Source: SpSt-539 sp964549445 (GTDB taxonomy: Bacteria; Planctomycetota; Phycisphaerae; UBA1845; UTPLA1). From it: a stretch of 64,000 nt of DNA. The stretch is taken from contig CAZJVS010000002.1 of NCBI GenBank assembly GCA_964549445.1, forward strand, positions 62,001 through 126,000, read 5' to 3'. The notes below the pieces were generated by a model, which saw only the letters and a program-made list of their open reading frames with translations, made no database searches and was not told the DNA's origin. A program made the position numbers and the translations under genes. Shown here piece after piece: positions 34,670 through 44,561 of this stretch (position 1 is its first letter; each line of letters begins with the position of its first letter).

Positions 34670-36376
34670 GTGCCGATCCAGTCCACGTCGCCGCAGGCCG
34701 CTGCATCGGGCAGCCGCCTTCCCGACTTCGCCATCCTCGTGCTCGGCGTCTTGCTGCTTCTCCACGGCCTCGGCGTGCGGAGTCTGAATCGCCAGGAGGC
34801 ACGCTGGGCCGAGATCAGCCGCGAGATGCTGCTCACCGGAGACTACTTCCATCCCACCATCGGCGGCGAGCCGTACGACGACAAGCCGGTCGTCGGATAC
34901 TGGCTCGTCGCAATCTCCGGCAAGATGACCGGACACCTGGACGAGTTCGACGTGCGACTGCCGAGCGCGGTGGGTGGGCTCATCATCCTCGGCTGCACGC
35001 TCTGGATCGGGCGTCGCCTGTGGACGCCTTCCGTCGGCCGGCTGGCGGCGACGGTGCTCCTGACGAGCTTCGGGTTTCTCTTCTGGTCGCGCGTCGGCAT
35101 GGTTGAGATGGGAAACGCGGCGGTCGTGATGGTCGCCGTCTGCTGGTATTGGGCACGACGGGACCGCCCGCTGTTCGCTTCCTACCTTGTTTTCTATCTG
35201 ATCGTTTTCATTGGCGCGTTGGTCAAGGGATTGCCGGCGCTGGTACTTCCGCTGATCGCCATACTTCCCGACCTACTTCTCGAAAAGCGATGGCGAAACA
35301 CCCTGACGCTGTCGCATCTGCTGGCGGCCGGCATCGGTGCGTCGCTCTACCTCGCCCCCTTCTTTTACGCGTCACTCAGCCGAGCGGACACGTGGCAGGC
35401 CAGCAGTATCTCGCTGGTCTTCCGGGAGAACATTCGTCGTTTCTTCATTCCGTTCGACCACGACCAGGAGCCGCTCTACCTCTATTTCTACTATTTGCCG
35501 TTCCTGCTGCTGCCATGGGCACCGCTGTTCATCGCATCGGTCGCAGGATTCGTTGTTGGACGGCGGTCGCTGAGCCCGAACAGTCGCTGGCTGGGCTTCG
35601 CATTCGGCGCGATTTTCGTCTTCTTCACGATTGGCGGGTCGCGGCGGGGCTACTACATCGTCCCTCTGCTGCCGTTCGCCGCACTGATGATCGGCGTATT
35701 CATGCTCGAGATGCGAGAGGCGCGACTCGCGCGGTTGCGACGCGCCGCGATCTTCGCCCAGGCCATGGTGATTACCATCGCTGCGCTGATCGCATTGTCC
35801 GGTCCGCAGGTCGCGCGGCCATTCGCCGCGCGTTCCCACATGACGCTGACGCCCGAAATCAACGCGTCAATGTGGATACTCGGGCTTTCGGCAATCGCCC
35901 TGGGCGGTGCGATCTATTGGTTGTCGCGAAAGGCGTCGTGGGACCAGCGCTGGCTCCGGGCGATGGCCGGTGCGTCGCTGGTCCTGATCGGCGGCTTCGT
36001 CTGCTATCAGCAGAATCTCCTTGAGATCTATCGAACCGAGCGCCCATTCCTGCAACGCGTTCGGGCCCTCGCCGCAGGAATCGAGCCGAAGTGCATCGCG
36101 TTGTATCGAACCAATTCTGCCGCTCTGCAGTTCTACCTCGGCAAAGATCGTCCTCCGACGTTCGTGGGCAGCCGGATGCAGCTCGCGAAGTTTATGGCCC
36201 AGCCCGGCCCGCACGTGGTCATCACGCTCCGCCGCTGTGCGGACGATGCGAGCAGTGCATGGCCGCCCGCCGATCGCGCACCGCACCTCACTCAACAGCC
36301 GGCGCCCTGGGCTCGCGACTCAGACGAGGACGATCTCGTCGCGTGGGCCTTCAAACCGCCCGCTGCGGTCCGCTGA
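34670..36376 (+). CDS. ArnT-like glycosyltransferase family 39 membrane protein
   Basis: A 568-residue GT-C enzyme with about eleven hydrophobic helices. The first periplasmic loop holds LNRQEARWAEISREML, the equivalent of the catalytic D-E site in ArnT/PMT enzymes, and YDDKPVVGYWL follows. The loop VFRENIRRFFIPFDHDQEPLYLYFYYLP is typical of the family. The C-terminal roughly 120 residues form a soluble domain. It would transfer a sugar from a polyprenyl-phosphate donor to lipid or protein outside the membrane. The start is GTG 34670, five bases after the previous stop. Confidence 0.87.
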   Translation: MPIQSTSPQAAASGSRLPDFAILVLGVLLLLHGLGVRSLNRQEARWAEISREMLLTGDYFHPTIGGEPYDDKPVVGYWLVAISGKMTGHLDEFDVRLPSAVGGLIILGCTLWIGRRLWTPSVGRLAATVLLTSFGFLFWSRVGMVEMGNAAVVMVAVCWYWARRDRPLFASYLVFYLIVFIGALVKGLPALVLPLIAILPDLLLEKRWRNTLTLSHLLAAGIGASLYLAPFFYASLSRADTWQASSISLVFRENIRRFFIPFDHDQEPLYLYFYYLPFLLLPWAPLFIASVAGFVVGRRSLSPNSRWLGFAFGAIFVFFTIGGSRRGYYIVPLLPFAALMIGVFMLEMREARLARLRRAAIFAQAMVITIAALIALSGPQVARPFAARSHMTLTPEINASMWILGLSAIALGGAIYWLSRKASWDQRWLRAMAGASLVLIGGFVCYQQNLLEIYRTERPFLQRVRALAAGIEPKCIALYRTNSAALQFYLGKDRPPTFVGSRMQLAKFMAQPGPHVVITLRRCADDASSAWPPADRAPHLTQQPAPWARDSDEDDLVAWAFKPPAAVR

Positions 36377-36384
36377 CGCGCCGA

Positions 36385-36413
36385 TTGCCGACGTGCATCG
36401 CGACCGTTATCCT
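36385..36413 (+). promoter_or_regulatory. promoter of sucD
   Basis: TTGCCG (36385-36390) and TATCCT (36408-36413) are 17 bases apart. The predicted start is about 30 bases before the sucD ATG, and AGGAG stands six bases before that ATG. TTGCCG is also the -35 of the sigma-factor promoter at 60514. Confidence 0.55.
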
Positions 36414-36448
36414 GCCGGGTTCGAACGTATCGGAATCAGGAGCATGGA

Positions 36449-37342
<894 letters not shown>

Positions 37343-37413
37343 GGCGTATGACGGCAGGGCGTTATCGCGCCTTGACCCGTGCGAAATGGCGTCATAAGGT
37401 TTACAGCAATCGG

Positions 37414-37432
37414 CGGGCGGCACAGTCGCCCG
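37414..37432 (+). terminator. hairpin between sucD and the tRNA
   Basis: CGGGCG pairs with CGCCCG over a seven-base loop, about 70 bases after the sucD stop and 18 bases before the tRNA. No U-run follows, so a weak terminator or a processing element is possible. Confidence 0.3.
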
Positions 37433-37449
37433 ATCGAAAACAAATCCGA

Positions 37450-37521
37450 TCCCCGATAGCTCAATGGTAGAGCGGCCGGCTGTTAACCGGTAGGTTGTAG
37501 GTTCGAGTCCTACTCGGGGAG
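37450..37521 (+). tRNA. tRNA-Asn (anticodon GTT)
   Basis: A 72-base cloverleaf. The acceptor arms TCCCCGA and TCGGGGA pair perfectly. The D-stem is GCTC/GAGC and the T-stem GTAGG/CCTAC around TTCGAGT. The anticodon arm GCCGG-CTGTTAA-CCGGT gives anticodon GTT (Asn) with one G-T pair. The discriminator is G and CCA is not encoded. Confidence 0.95.
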
Positions 37522-37712
37522 TTTCCACTTCCGGAGATCCACACCACCGCCACATTGTTCATACCGATCGAGACGCGATGCCGGAACACTCGTGCGACGT
37601 TACTCGCTAATCGTTAAGATGTGGTTTCCGCCTCGGGCGGCCCGTTCTTGGCGGTTCGCCGCGTTGTCGATTGCAATCGATCGATCAATGCGGCTACACG
37701 AGGGCCCTGCAC

Positions 37713-38879
37713 ATGCGCCGGCCAGCTTCCGTGTTCGTGGCTCAATGCCTTGTCGGCCTGTTGGCCTGCGGTGAGAGCTACCCTCGGGCATCCGGCGACG
37801 AGCAGGCCGCCGAATCCCGCGACAAGGCCTTCATCCATCGCTTCGTGCTGCGTGTCCTGCGCGAGAGCCAGCCCGGCGGCGCACCGCGGTCGCAACTCCC
37901 CAATAATGGCCTCGCCGCCGACGATCGCCGGCCGGACATTGTCGCAATTGCCGCCCTCGCCAAGACGGACGCCCGCACCATCCGCGACTTGCGTCAGTCG
38001 TTGATCGCCCTCGAACGCAACGAGCGCAATTGCGCCGCCGCGGCGCTGCGGCTCATCGAAACAGCCGTCGAGTATCAACAGCTGCCCAAGCGGCGCGCGT
38101 TGCGTGCCAAGGTTTGGGAACAGAAACGCAAGAAACTGGAGACCGACTTCGCCGAGCGAAAGCGGCAGGACGACGAGCGCTTTCCGCGCCAGAGCGTCCC
38201 GATTGAGGCCAATCCACCGGACATTCTTCTCGATCGCGGCCCGCGCGAAGAACAGCGGATTCTGACCCAGAACTGGTACGACCGGCAGTCCGAAGCGCTC
38301 GAGCGGCAGCGTGAGCGATCGATGCGTGCATTCGAAATGCGAGATCGGCGGCTCGATTCGGATTTCGACTCGATCCGGCTCAAGCTGAGCCAATACATCA
38401 AGGACGGCACATTTGCGGACGACCCGGTCGGCCGCCCCGAGGCGGATCACTTCGTCCAACTGGCAGTCGTGATTGAGGAGGTGCAGTCAATTCGTGATGA
38501 GCTGCGCCACAAGCTCGCGGATAACTCGTTGACCACGGTCCAGCGAGCCGCGCTCCAGGACCAATCCGCCCATCGCGAGCGTGCAACTTGGCAGCAGCCG
38601 ATCACGGCCAATGTGTTGATCGACGACATCAGCAGCTACGAGCCCGGCGTCGCGGCCACCGGCAGGGCAGATACGGGCGGTGGTACCGGCGATTCCAAAA
38701 CTCCGCGGCTGATCTTTCACGGTCGCCTTGCCGACCGAGTCGAGGTGCACATCACGCTGATAACGCGCGATGCGACCCACGCCGGCCGAAACGTCGGCGA
38801 CACGATTCCCGTGCGACTGGTGGTCCCGGTCAATCCGGACAATCCCCTCCTCGAAGTCAGCGCCATTGAAACTCCGTGA
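37713..38879 (+). CDS. putative lipoprotein, function unknown
   Basis: A 388-residue protein with a lipoprotein-like signal: basic MRRP, a hydrophobic stretch and a lipobox ending LLAC at about residue 19. The body is highly charged and mostly helical, with Arg/Glu/Gln-rich segments (residues about 100-240). The last 60 residues form a beta-rich part (LIFHGRLADRVEVHITLITRDATH). I do not recognise the family. ATG 37713 has AGGG eight bases upstream; the 14 residues before it are probably not translated. Confidence 0.6.
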   Translation: MRRPASVFVAQCLVGLLACGESYPRASGDEQAAESRDKAFIHRFVLRVLRESQPGGAPRSQLPNNGLAADDRRPDIVAIAALAKTDARTIRDLRQSLIALERNERNCAAAALRLIETAVEYQQLPKRRALRAKVWEQKRKKLETDFAERKRQDDERFPRQSVPIEANPPDILLDRGPREEQRILTQNWYDRQSEALERQRERSMRAFEMRDRRLDSDFDSIRLKLSQYIKDGTFADDPVGRPEADHFVQLAVVIEEVQSIRDELRHKLADNSLTTVQRAALQDQSAHRERATWQQPITANVLIDDISSYEPGVAATGRADTGGGTGDSKTPRLIFHGRLADRVEVHITLITRDATHAGRNVGDTIPVRLVVPVNPDNPLLEVSAIETP

Positions 38880-39031
38880 CGATATTCGGGCGTTTTCCGA
38901 GCGCCGCGAATTCAGGACATGAACGCCGCTCACCGCTGCGACGAACCGCTTATACTGCGCCGAAGTTTCTCGCGGATGTATGACGACGCGGTGCCGTCGC
39001 CGACTTTCCGAGCGTCCGAGGGTGGTCAACG

Positions 39032-39628
39032 ATGAGTGCAGCGCTTCCGGTCATCTTCCTGGCGCGACACGGCGAGACGGACTGGAGTGTGTCCGGCCAG
39101 CACACGGGCACGACCGACCTACCCCTGACCCCGCGCGGCGAGCTCAACGCGCGTCGACTTGGCGAGCGACTTTCAGGCCTGTCGTTTTCCAGTGTTCTAA
39201 CCAGCCCACTGCAGCGTGCCCGGCGAACATGCGAATTGGCCGGTTACGGCGACAAGGCCGAGGTCGACCGCGATCTGGTCGAGTGGAACTACGGCGAGTA
39301 CGAGGGACGCAGGACCGCCGACATTCACCGCGAGCGGCCCGACTGGTTACTATTCCGCGACGGGTGCCCCGGCGGCGAGTCGCCGCAGCAGATCGGCGAG
39401 CGTGCCGACCGCGTGGTCGATCGGCTTCGGGCCTGCGCTGAAGACGTACTGCTTTTTTCAAGCGGCCACTTCCTCCGCGTGCTGGCGGCGCGCTGGCTCG
39501 GACTTCCGACCGCTGGCGGGCAGTATTTTATGCTCAGCACGGCGAGTCTCAGCGAACTCGGTTATGAACACAATGCGACGGAGCCGACGATCCGCCTCTG
39601 GAACGACACGCGACACGTCGAGAGCTAG
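39032..39628 (+). CDS. histidine phosphatase family protein
   Basis: A 198-residue phosphoglycerate-mutase-like phosphatase. The phospho-His motif is LARHGETDWS, with SSVLTSPLQRARRTC following, the acid-containing LVEWNYGEYEGR loop and the second catalytic His in FSSGHFLRVLAARW. The substrate cannot be told from sequence: phosphosugar, alpha-ribazole phosphate and protein phosphatase roles all occur in the family. It lies 47 bases before pgi on the same strand, which makes a sugar-phosphate role attractive but unproven. Confidence 0.9.
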   Translation: MSAALPVIFLARHGETDWSVSGQHTGTTDLPLTPRGELNARRLGERLSGLSFSSVLTSPLQRARRTCELAGYGDKAEVDRDLVEWNYGEYEGRRTADIHRERPDWLLFRDGCPGGESPQQIGERADRVVDRLRACAEDVLLFSSGHFLRVLAARWLGLPTAGGQYFMLSTASLSELGYEHNATEPTIRLWNDTRHVES

Positions 39629-39675
39629 CATCGCCGCCGCGGAACGGCCCGTGTGATTCGGACAGGAGAGCGAAC

Positions 39676-41316
39676 ATGAAGCCATCGACGACCCCCCTGA
39701 CACAACGCGCGGCTTGGAAATCGCTGGAATCACACTATCAGGAAGTGCGAAACGTCCACCTACGGCAGTTCTTTGCCGATGACCCGAAGCGCGGTGAACG
39801 ACTGACGGCTGAGGCGGCCGGGCTGTTTCTCGACTACTCGAAGAACCGCGTCAACGACACGACGCTCAAGCTGTTACTCCAATTGGCACAGGAGTCGGGG
39901 CTTCGCGAGCGGATCGACGCGATGTTTCGCGGCGATAAGATCAACATCACCGAACATCGCGCGGTGCTGCACGTCGCCCTGCGAGCCCCGAAGGGCGCGT
40001 CGATCGTGGTCGATGGCGAGAATGTCGTACCCGGCGTCCATGCCGTCCAGGACAAGATGGCCGCGTTCGCGAACCGCGTCCGCAGCGGCGAGTGGAAAGG
40101 CCATACCGGCAAGCGCATCCGCAACGTCATCAATGTCGGCATTGGCGGGTCCGACCTGGGCCCGGTCATGGCCTACGAGGCGCTGCGACACTACAGCGAC
40201 CGCAGCATGACGTTTCGGTTTGTATCAAACGTCGACAGCACCGACTTTGCCGAGGCGACGCAAGACCTCAATCCCACCGAGACGATGTTCGTCATCTCGT
40301 CGAAGACGTTCACCACGCTTGAGACGATGACGAATGCCCACACGGCAAGAGACTGGGCGCTCAAAGGGCTGGGGGGAGACACGAAAGCCGTCGCGAAACA
40401 CTTCGTGGCCGTCTCGACCAACGCCGATAAGGTCGCCGAGTTCGGCATCGACACCGCTAACATGTTCGAGTTCTGGGATTGGGTCGGCGGACGTTACTCG
40501 ATGGACTCGGCCATCGGCCTCTCGACCATGCTGGCGATCGGCCCCGACAACTTCCGGGCGATGCTCGACGGCTTCCATCAGGTCGACGAGCACTTTCGCA
40601 CGACGCCCTTCGAGCGCAATTTGCCGGTGCTGATGGGTCTGCTGTCGATATGGTACAACAATTTCTTCGGCGCCCAGACCGTGGCCGTGCTCCCCTACGA
40701 GCAATACCTCAAGCGCTTCCCGGCCTACCTGCAGCAATTGACCATGGAGAGCAACGGCAAGCACGTCACGCTCGATGGGACGCGCGTGAATTACGACACG
40801 GGGCCCATCTACTGGGGCGAGCCCGGCACGAACGGGCAGCACTCGTTCTACCAGCTCATTCACCAAGGCACGCGACTAATCCCGTGCGACTTCATCGCGT
40901 TCGGGCGAACGCTCAATCCGCTTGGCCAGCATCACGACATGCTGCTTGCCAACGTTTTGGCACAGTCCGAAGCGCTGGCGTTTGGAAAAACGCCGGAGCA
41001 AGTGAAGGCAGAGGGCACGGCCGACGCGCTGGTCCCCCACCGCGTCTTCGAAGGCAACCGGCCGTCGAACACGATCCTGGTCGATCGATTGACGCCGCAG
41101 ACGCTGGGTAAGCTCGTGGCCCTTTACGAACACAGCGTCTTCACGCAGGGAGCGATCTGGAACATCGACTCGTTCGACCAGTGGGGTGTCGAGCTCGGAA
41201 AGGTGCTGGCGCTGCGGATCATCCCGGAGGTTTCGGGCACAGCCGAGCCGGGATTAAAGCACGACAGCTCGACGAACAATCTCATCAGACGCTATCGAAA
41301 GATGCGGTCACAATAA
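39676..41316 (+). CDS. pgi: glucose-6-phosphate isomerase
   Basis: A 546-residue enzyme interconverting glucose 6-phosphate and fructose 6-phosphate. The signature segments are INVGIGGSDLGPVMAYEAL, VFVISSKTFTTLETMTNA, the GGRYSMDSAIGLSTMLAIG active-site block, and the C-terminal SFDQWGVELGKVLA. It is complete, close to the E. coli length (549). AGGAG precedes the ATG. It starts the pgi-gnd-tkt series and supplies fructose 6-phosphate for nucleotide sugars such as GDP-mannose. Confidence 0.97.
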   Translation: MKPSTTPLTQRAAWKSLESHYQEVRNVHLRQFFADDPKRGERLTAEAAGLFLDYSKNRVNDTTLKLLLQLAQESGLRERIDAMFRGDKINITEHRAVLHVALRAPKGASIVVDGENVVPGVHAVQDKMAAFANRVRSGEWKGHTGKRIRNVINVGIGGSDLGPVMAYEALRHYSDRSMTFRFVSNVDSTDFAEATQDLNPTETMFVISSKTFTTLETMTNAHTARDWALKGLGGDTKAVAKHFVAVSTNADKVAEFGIDTANMFEFWDWVGGRYSMDSAIGLSTMLAIGPDNFRAMLDGFHQVDEHFRTTPFERNLPVLMGLLSIWYNNFFGAQTVAVLPYEQYLKRFPAYLQQLTMESNGKHVTLDGTRVNYDTGPIYWGEPGTNGQHSFYQLIHQGTRLIPCDFIAFGRTLNPLGQHHDMLLANVLAQSEALAFGKTPEQVKAEGTADALVPHRVFEGNRPSNTILVDRLTPQTLGKLVALYEHSVFTQGAIWNIDSFDQWGVELGKVLALRIIPEVSGTAEPGLKHDSSTNNLIRRYRKMRSQ

Positions 41317-41346
41317 CCGCTAGAGGCGAATAATCCGGAGCAAACC

Positions 41347-42363
41347 ATGCAACTGGGAATGATCGGACTGGGCCGGATGGGTGCGAACATGGTGCGTCGA
41401 CTGATGCGCCAGGGCCACGAATGCGTGGTGTTCGACATGTCGCAGAAAGCCGTCGCCGAACTGGCGAAGGAAAAGGCCGTCGGCTCGACTACCCTGCAAG
41501 ACTTCGTGAAAAAGCTGAAAAAGCCGCGGGCCATCTGGCTGATGGTGCCGGCCGCGGTCGTCGACAAGTCGATCGCCGACCTGCTGCCGATGCTCGACGC
41601 CGACGACATCCTCATCGACGGCGGCAACTCCTACTACATCGACGACATCCGCCGCGCGAAGGAGCTGTCAGCAAAGAAGATCCACTACGTCGACGTCGGC
41701 ACCAGCGGCGGCGTGTGGGGACTGGAACGCGGTTACTGCATGATGATCGGCGGCGAGCCCGCCACCGTGAAACACCTGGATCCCATCTTCAAGACGTTGG
41801 CCCCCGGCATTGGCGAGATCGCTCGCACGCCCGGGCGCGAGAAGCTCAAGGGAACTGCCGAGCAGGGATACCTTCACTGCGGTCCGAACGGCGCCGGGCA
41901 CTTCGTAAAAATGGTTCACAATGGCATCGAGTACGGCATCATGGCGGCGTATGCCGAGGGGCTCAACATCCTGAAGTCCGCGAACGTCGGAAAAAAGTCC
42001 CACGCCATCGACGCCGAGACGACTCCGCTTCGGGACCCCGAACATTATCAATACGATCTGCAACTAGCAGATGTCGCCGAGGTCTGGCGGCGCGGCAGCG
42101 TGATCGCGTCATGGCTGCTCGACCTGACCGCAACTGCCCTGACCGCCGATCCCGCACTGAAGAAGTTCGCCGGACGGGTTTCCGACTCCGGCGAAGGCCG
42201 CTGGACAATTAAGGCCGCGATCGACGAGGCCGTGCCAGCTCCGGTTCTCACCACGGCACTCTACGAGCGCTTCAGTTCGCGCGGCGAAGCCGATTTTCAG
42301 AACCAGTTGCTCTCCGCCATGCGCTACGAGTTCGGCGGCCATCTGGAAAAACCCGCGAAGTAA
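41347..42363 (+). CDS. gnd: 6-phosphogluconate dehydrogenase, decarboxylating (short type)
   Basis: A 338-residue member of the short 6-phosphogluconate dehydrogenase group (GndA/YqeC type). The NAD(P) site is MIGLGRMGANMVRRL, and catalytic-domain blocks are VDVGTSGGVWGLERGYCMMIGG and NGAGHFVKMVHNGIEYGIMAAYAEGL, the latter with the catalytic Lys. It oxidises 6-phosphogluconate to ribulose 5-phosphate. The short form is often NAD-dependent. GGAG lies before the ATG, and the gaps to pgi and tkt are 30 and 26 bases. Confidence 0.95.
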   Translation: MQLGMIGLGRMGANMVRRLMRQGHECVVFDMSQKAVAELAKEKAVGSTTLQDFVKKLKKPRAIWLMVPAAVVDKSIADLLPMLDADDILIDGGNSYYIDDIRRAKELSAKKIHYVDVGTSGGVWGLERGYCMMIGGEPATVKHLDPIFKTLAPGIGEIARTPGREKLKGTAEQGYLHCGPNGAGHFVKMVHNGIEYGIMAAYAEGLNILKSANVGKKSHAIDAETTPLRDPEHYQYDLQLADVAEVWRRGSVIASWLLDLTATALTADPALKKFAGRVSDSGEGRWTIKAAIDEAVPAPVLTTALYERFSSRGEADFQNQLLSAMRYEFGGHLEKPAK

Positions 42364-42389
42364 TCCGATCGCGCTTGAAGGATCAAGTC

Positions 42390-44447
42390 ATGCCAGACGA
42401 AAAACTCGACCTCCTCGCGATCAACACCATCCGCACCCTCTCGATCGACGCGGTGCAGCAGGCCCAGTCCGGCCATCCCGGCACGCCGATGGCCCTCGCG
42501 CCGCTGTGCTTCACGCTCTGGAACCGCGTGATGAACTTCGATCCGCAGGACCCGATCTGGCCCAATCGCGATCGATTCGTTCTCTCCAACGGCCACGCCT
42601 CGATGCTGCTCTGGTCACTGCTGCATCTGACCGGTGTAAAGGCCGTGAACGCGGAATACGAGCGACTCGGCAATCCGTCGGTCACGCTCGAAGACATCAA
42701 GCACTTTCGGCAACTCGGAAGCAAGGCGCCCGGCCATCCCGAGTATCACTGGACCTCCGGTGTCGAGGCGACAACCGGTCCCCTCGGACAGGGCGTGGCC
42801 ATGAGCGTCGGCATGGCGATCGCCCAGAAGTGGCAGGCAAGCCGGTTCAACAAGCCCGGCTTCGACATCTTCAACTACCGCGTCTACGCCATCTGCGGCG
42901 ATGGCTGCATGATGGAGGGCATCAGCTCGGAAGCGGCATCCATCGCCGGCCACCTTGCGCTCGACAACCTCTGCTGGGTCTACGACAACAATCACATCAC
43001 CATCGAGGGCAACACGCGGATTACGTTCACCGAAGATATCGCCGCGCGGTTCCTCGGCTACGGCTGGAACGTCTTGCGCGTCGGCGACGCCAACGACCTC
43101 GAGCGCATCCAGAACGCGCTCAACATCGCCGCCCTGACGAAAGGCCGCCCAACCTTCATCATCCTCGACAGCCACATCGGATACGGTTCTCCCCATCGCC
43201 AGGACACGGCCGAGGCACACGGCGAGCCGTTGGGCGAGGAGGAAGTCCGGCTGACAAAAAAGGCCTACGGCTGGCCGGAGGACGCGAAGTTTCTCGTGCC
43301 CGACGGCGTCTATCAGCATTTCGCCGCCGGCATCGGCGCCCGCGGCGCCGCCGCTCGCAAGAAATGGACGGAACTCTTTGCCGCGTACAAATCGAAGTTT
43401 CCCGATCTCGCGATGGAGATCGAGCAGATGCAGCGCCGCGAGCTGCCGGCCGGCTGGGATAAGAATCTTCCCGTGTTCCCCGCCGACCCAAAGGGCATCG
43501 CCGGCCGCGAAGCATCCGGCAAAGTGCTCAACGTGCTTGCACAGACTATCCCCTGGTTCATGGGCGGCTCGGCGGACCTCGGCTCGTCGAACAAGACGAC
43601 GCTGAAATTCGAGGGCGCGGGCGACTTCGAGCCGGGCAGCAGCGGCGGCCGCAACTTCCACTTTGGCATTCGCGAGCATTCAATGGCCGCGATCGTCAAC
43701 GGGCTGTCGCTGTCAAAGATTCGTGCGTTCGGCGCCACGTTTTTCATCTTCAGCGACTACGCCCGCCCGGCCATCCGCCTCTCGGCCCTCATGGAGCTGC
43801 CCACCGTCTTTGTGTTCACGCACGACGCCATGGGCGACGGCGAGGACGGCCCGACCCACCAGCCGGTCGAGCAACTTGCGTCCCTCCGCGCTATTCCGGG
43901 CCTTGTATTGTTCCGCCCGGCCGACGCAAATGAAGTCGTCGAGGCCTACCGCTACATCATGCAGCTTCGACACGAACCGGCGTTGCTGGCGCTGTCGCGT
44001 CAGCCGCTCCCGACGCTCGACCGCACGAAATACGCCTCGGCGGCGGGCGTCGCCCGCGGGGCATACATCCTGGCCGACGCGCCCGATGGAAAGCCGGAGA
44101 TCATCCTGATCGCTACAGGGAGCGAAGTCGTCCTGGCGGCGCAGGCCCATGACAAGCTCATCGCCGAGGGCATTCGATCGCGCGTGGTTTCGATGCCGTC
44201 ATGGGACGTTTTCGAGCACCAGCCGCAGAGCTACCGCGACAGCGTGCTTCCGCCGGCGGTCAAGGCCCGCGTCGCAATCGAGCAAGCATCGACGTTTGGA
44301 TGGGAGCGTTACGTCGGCACGAGCGGACGCATTATCGGCATGAAGACGTTCGGCGCGTCGGCGCCGCTTAAAGAGCTTCAGAAAAAGTACGGATTCGAGC
44401 CGGAGCGCGTCGTCGCCGTTGCAAAGGAAGTGCTGGCCGCGAAGTAA
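42390..44447 (+). CDS. tkt: transketolase
   Basis: A 685-residue transketolase transferring two-carbon units in the non-oxidative pentose phosphate pathway. The TPP site reads ICGDGCMMEGISSEAASIAGHL...NNHITIEG. The C-terminal half has FIFSDYARPAIRLSALM and DGEDGPTHQPVEQL. Length and order are canonical. ATG 42390 has AAGGA seven bases before it; a TTG at 42375 is a less likely start. It closes the pgi-gnd-tkt block. Confidence 0.96.
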   Translation: MPDEKLDLLAINTIRTLSIDAVQQAQSGHPGTPMALAPLCFTLWNRVMNFDPQDPIWPNRDRFVLSNGHASMLLWSLLHLTGVKAVNAEYERLGNPSVTLEDIKHFRQLGSKAPGHPEYHWTSGVEATTGPLGQGVAMSVGMAIAQKWQASRFNKPGFDIFNYRVYAICGDGCMMEGISSEAASIAGHLALDNLCWVYDNNHITIEGNTRITFTEDIAARFLGYGWNVLRVGDANDLERIQNALNIAALTKGRPTFIILDSHIGYGSPHRQDTAEAHGEPLGEEEVRLTKKAYGWPEDAKFLVPDGVYQHFAAGIGARGAAARKKWTELFAAYKSKFPDLAMEIEQMQRRELPAGWDKNLPVFPADPKGIAGREASGKVLNVLAQTIPWFMGGSADLGSSNKTTLKFEGAGDFEPGSSGGRNFHFGIREHSMAAIVNGLSLSKIRAFGATFFIFSDYARPAIRLSALMELPTVFVFTHDAMGDGEDGPTHQPVEQLASLRAIPGLVLFRPADANEVVEAYRYIMQLRHEPALLALSRQPLPTLDRTKYASAAGVARGAYILADAPDGKPEIILIATGSEVVLAAQAHDKLIAEGIRSRVVSMPSWDVFEHQPQSYRDSVLPPAVKARVAIEQASTFGWERYVGTSGRIIGMKTFGASAPLKELQKKYGFEPERVVAVAKEVLAAK

Positions 44448-44472
44448 GCCGCGCAACCACGCCCGCGAAGAA

Positions 44473-44502
44473 TTGACATTCGCATCAAATCGCCGGTACG
44501 CT
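44473..44502 (+). promoter_or_regulatory. promoter of the glycosyltransferase operon
   Basis: A consensus TTGACA (44473-44478) is followed after 18 bases by TACGCT (44497-44502). The start would be about 55 bases before the ATG at 44562. Confidence 0.5.
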
Positions 44503-44561
44503 CGACCGACGTTCGATTGGGTTCTGCGACTGCGGCTCGCGGGCCGCGACCCGGAGGTCGA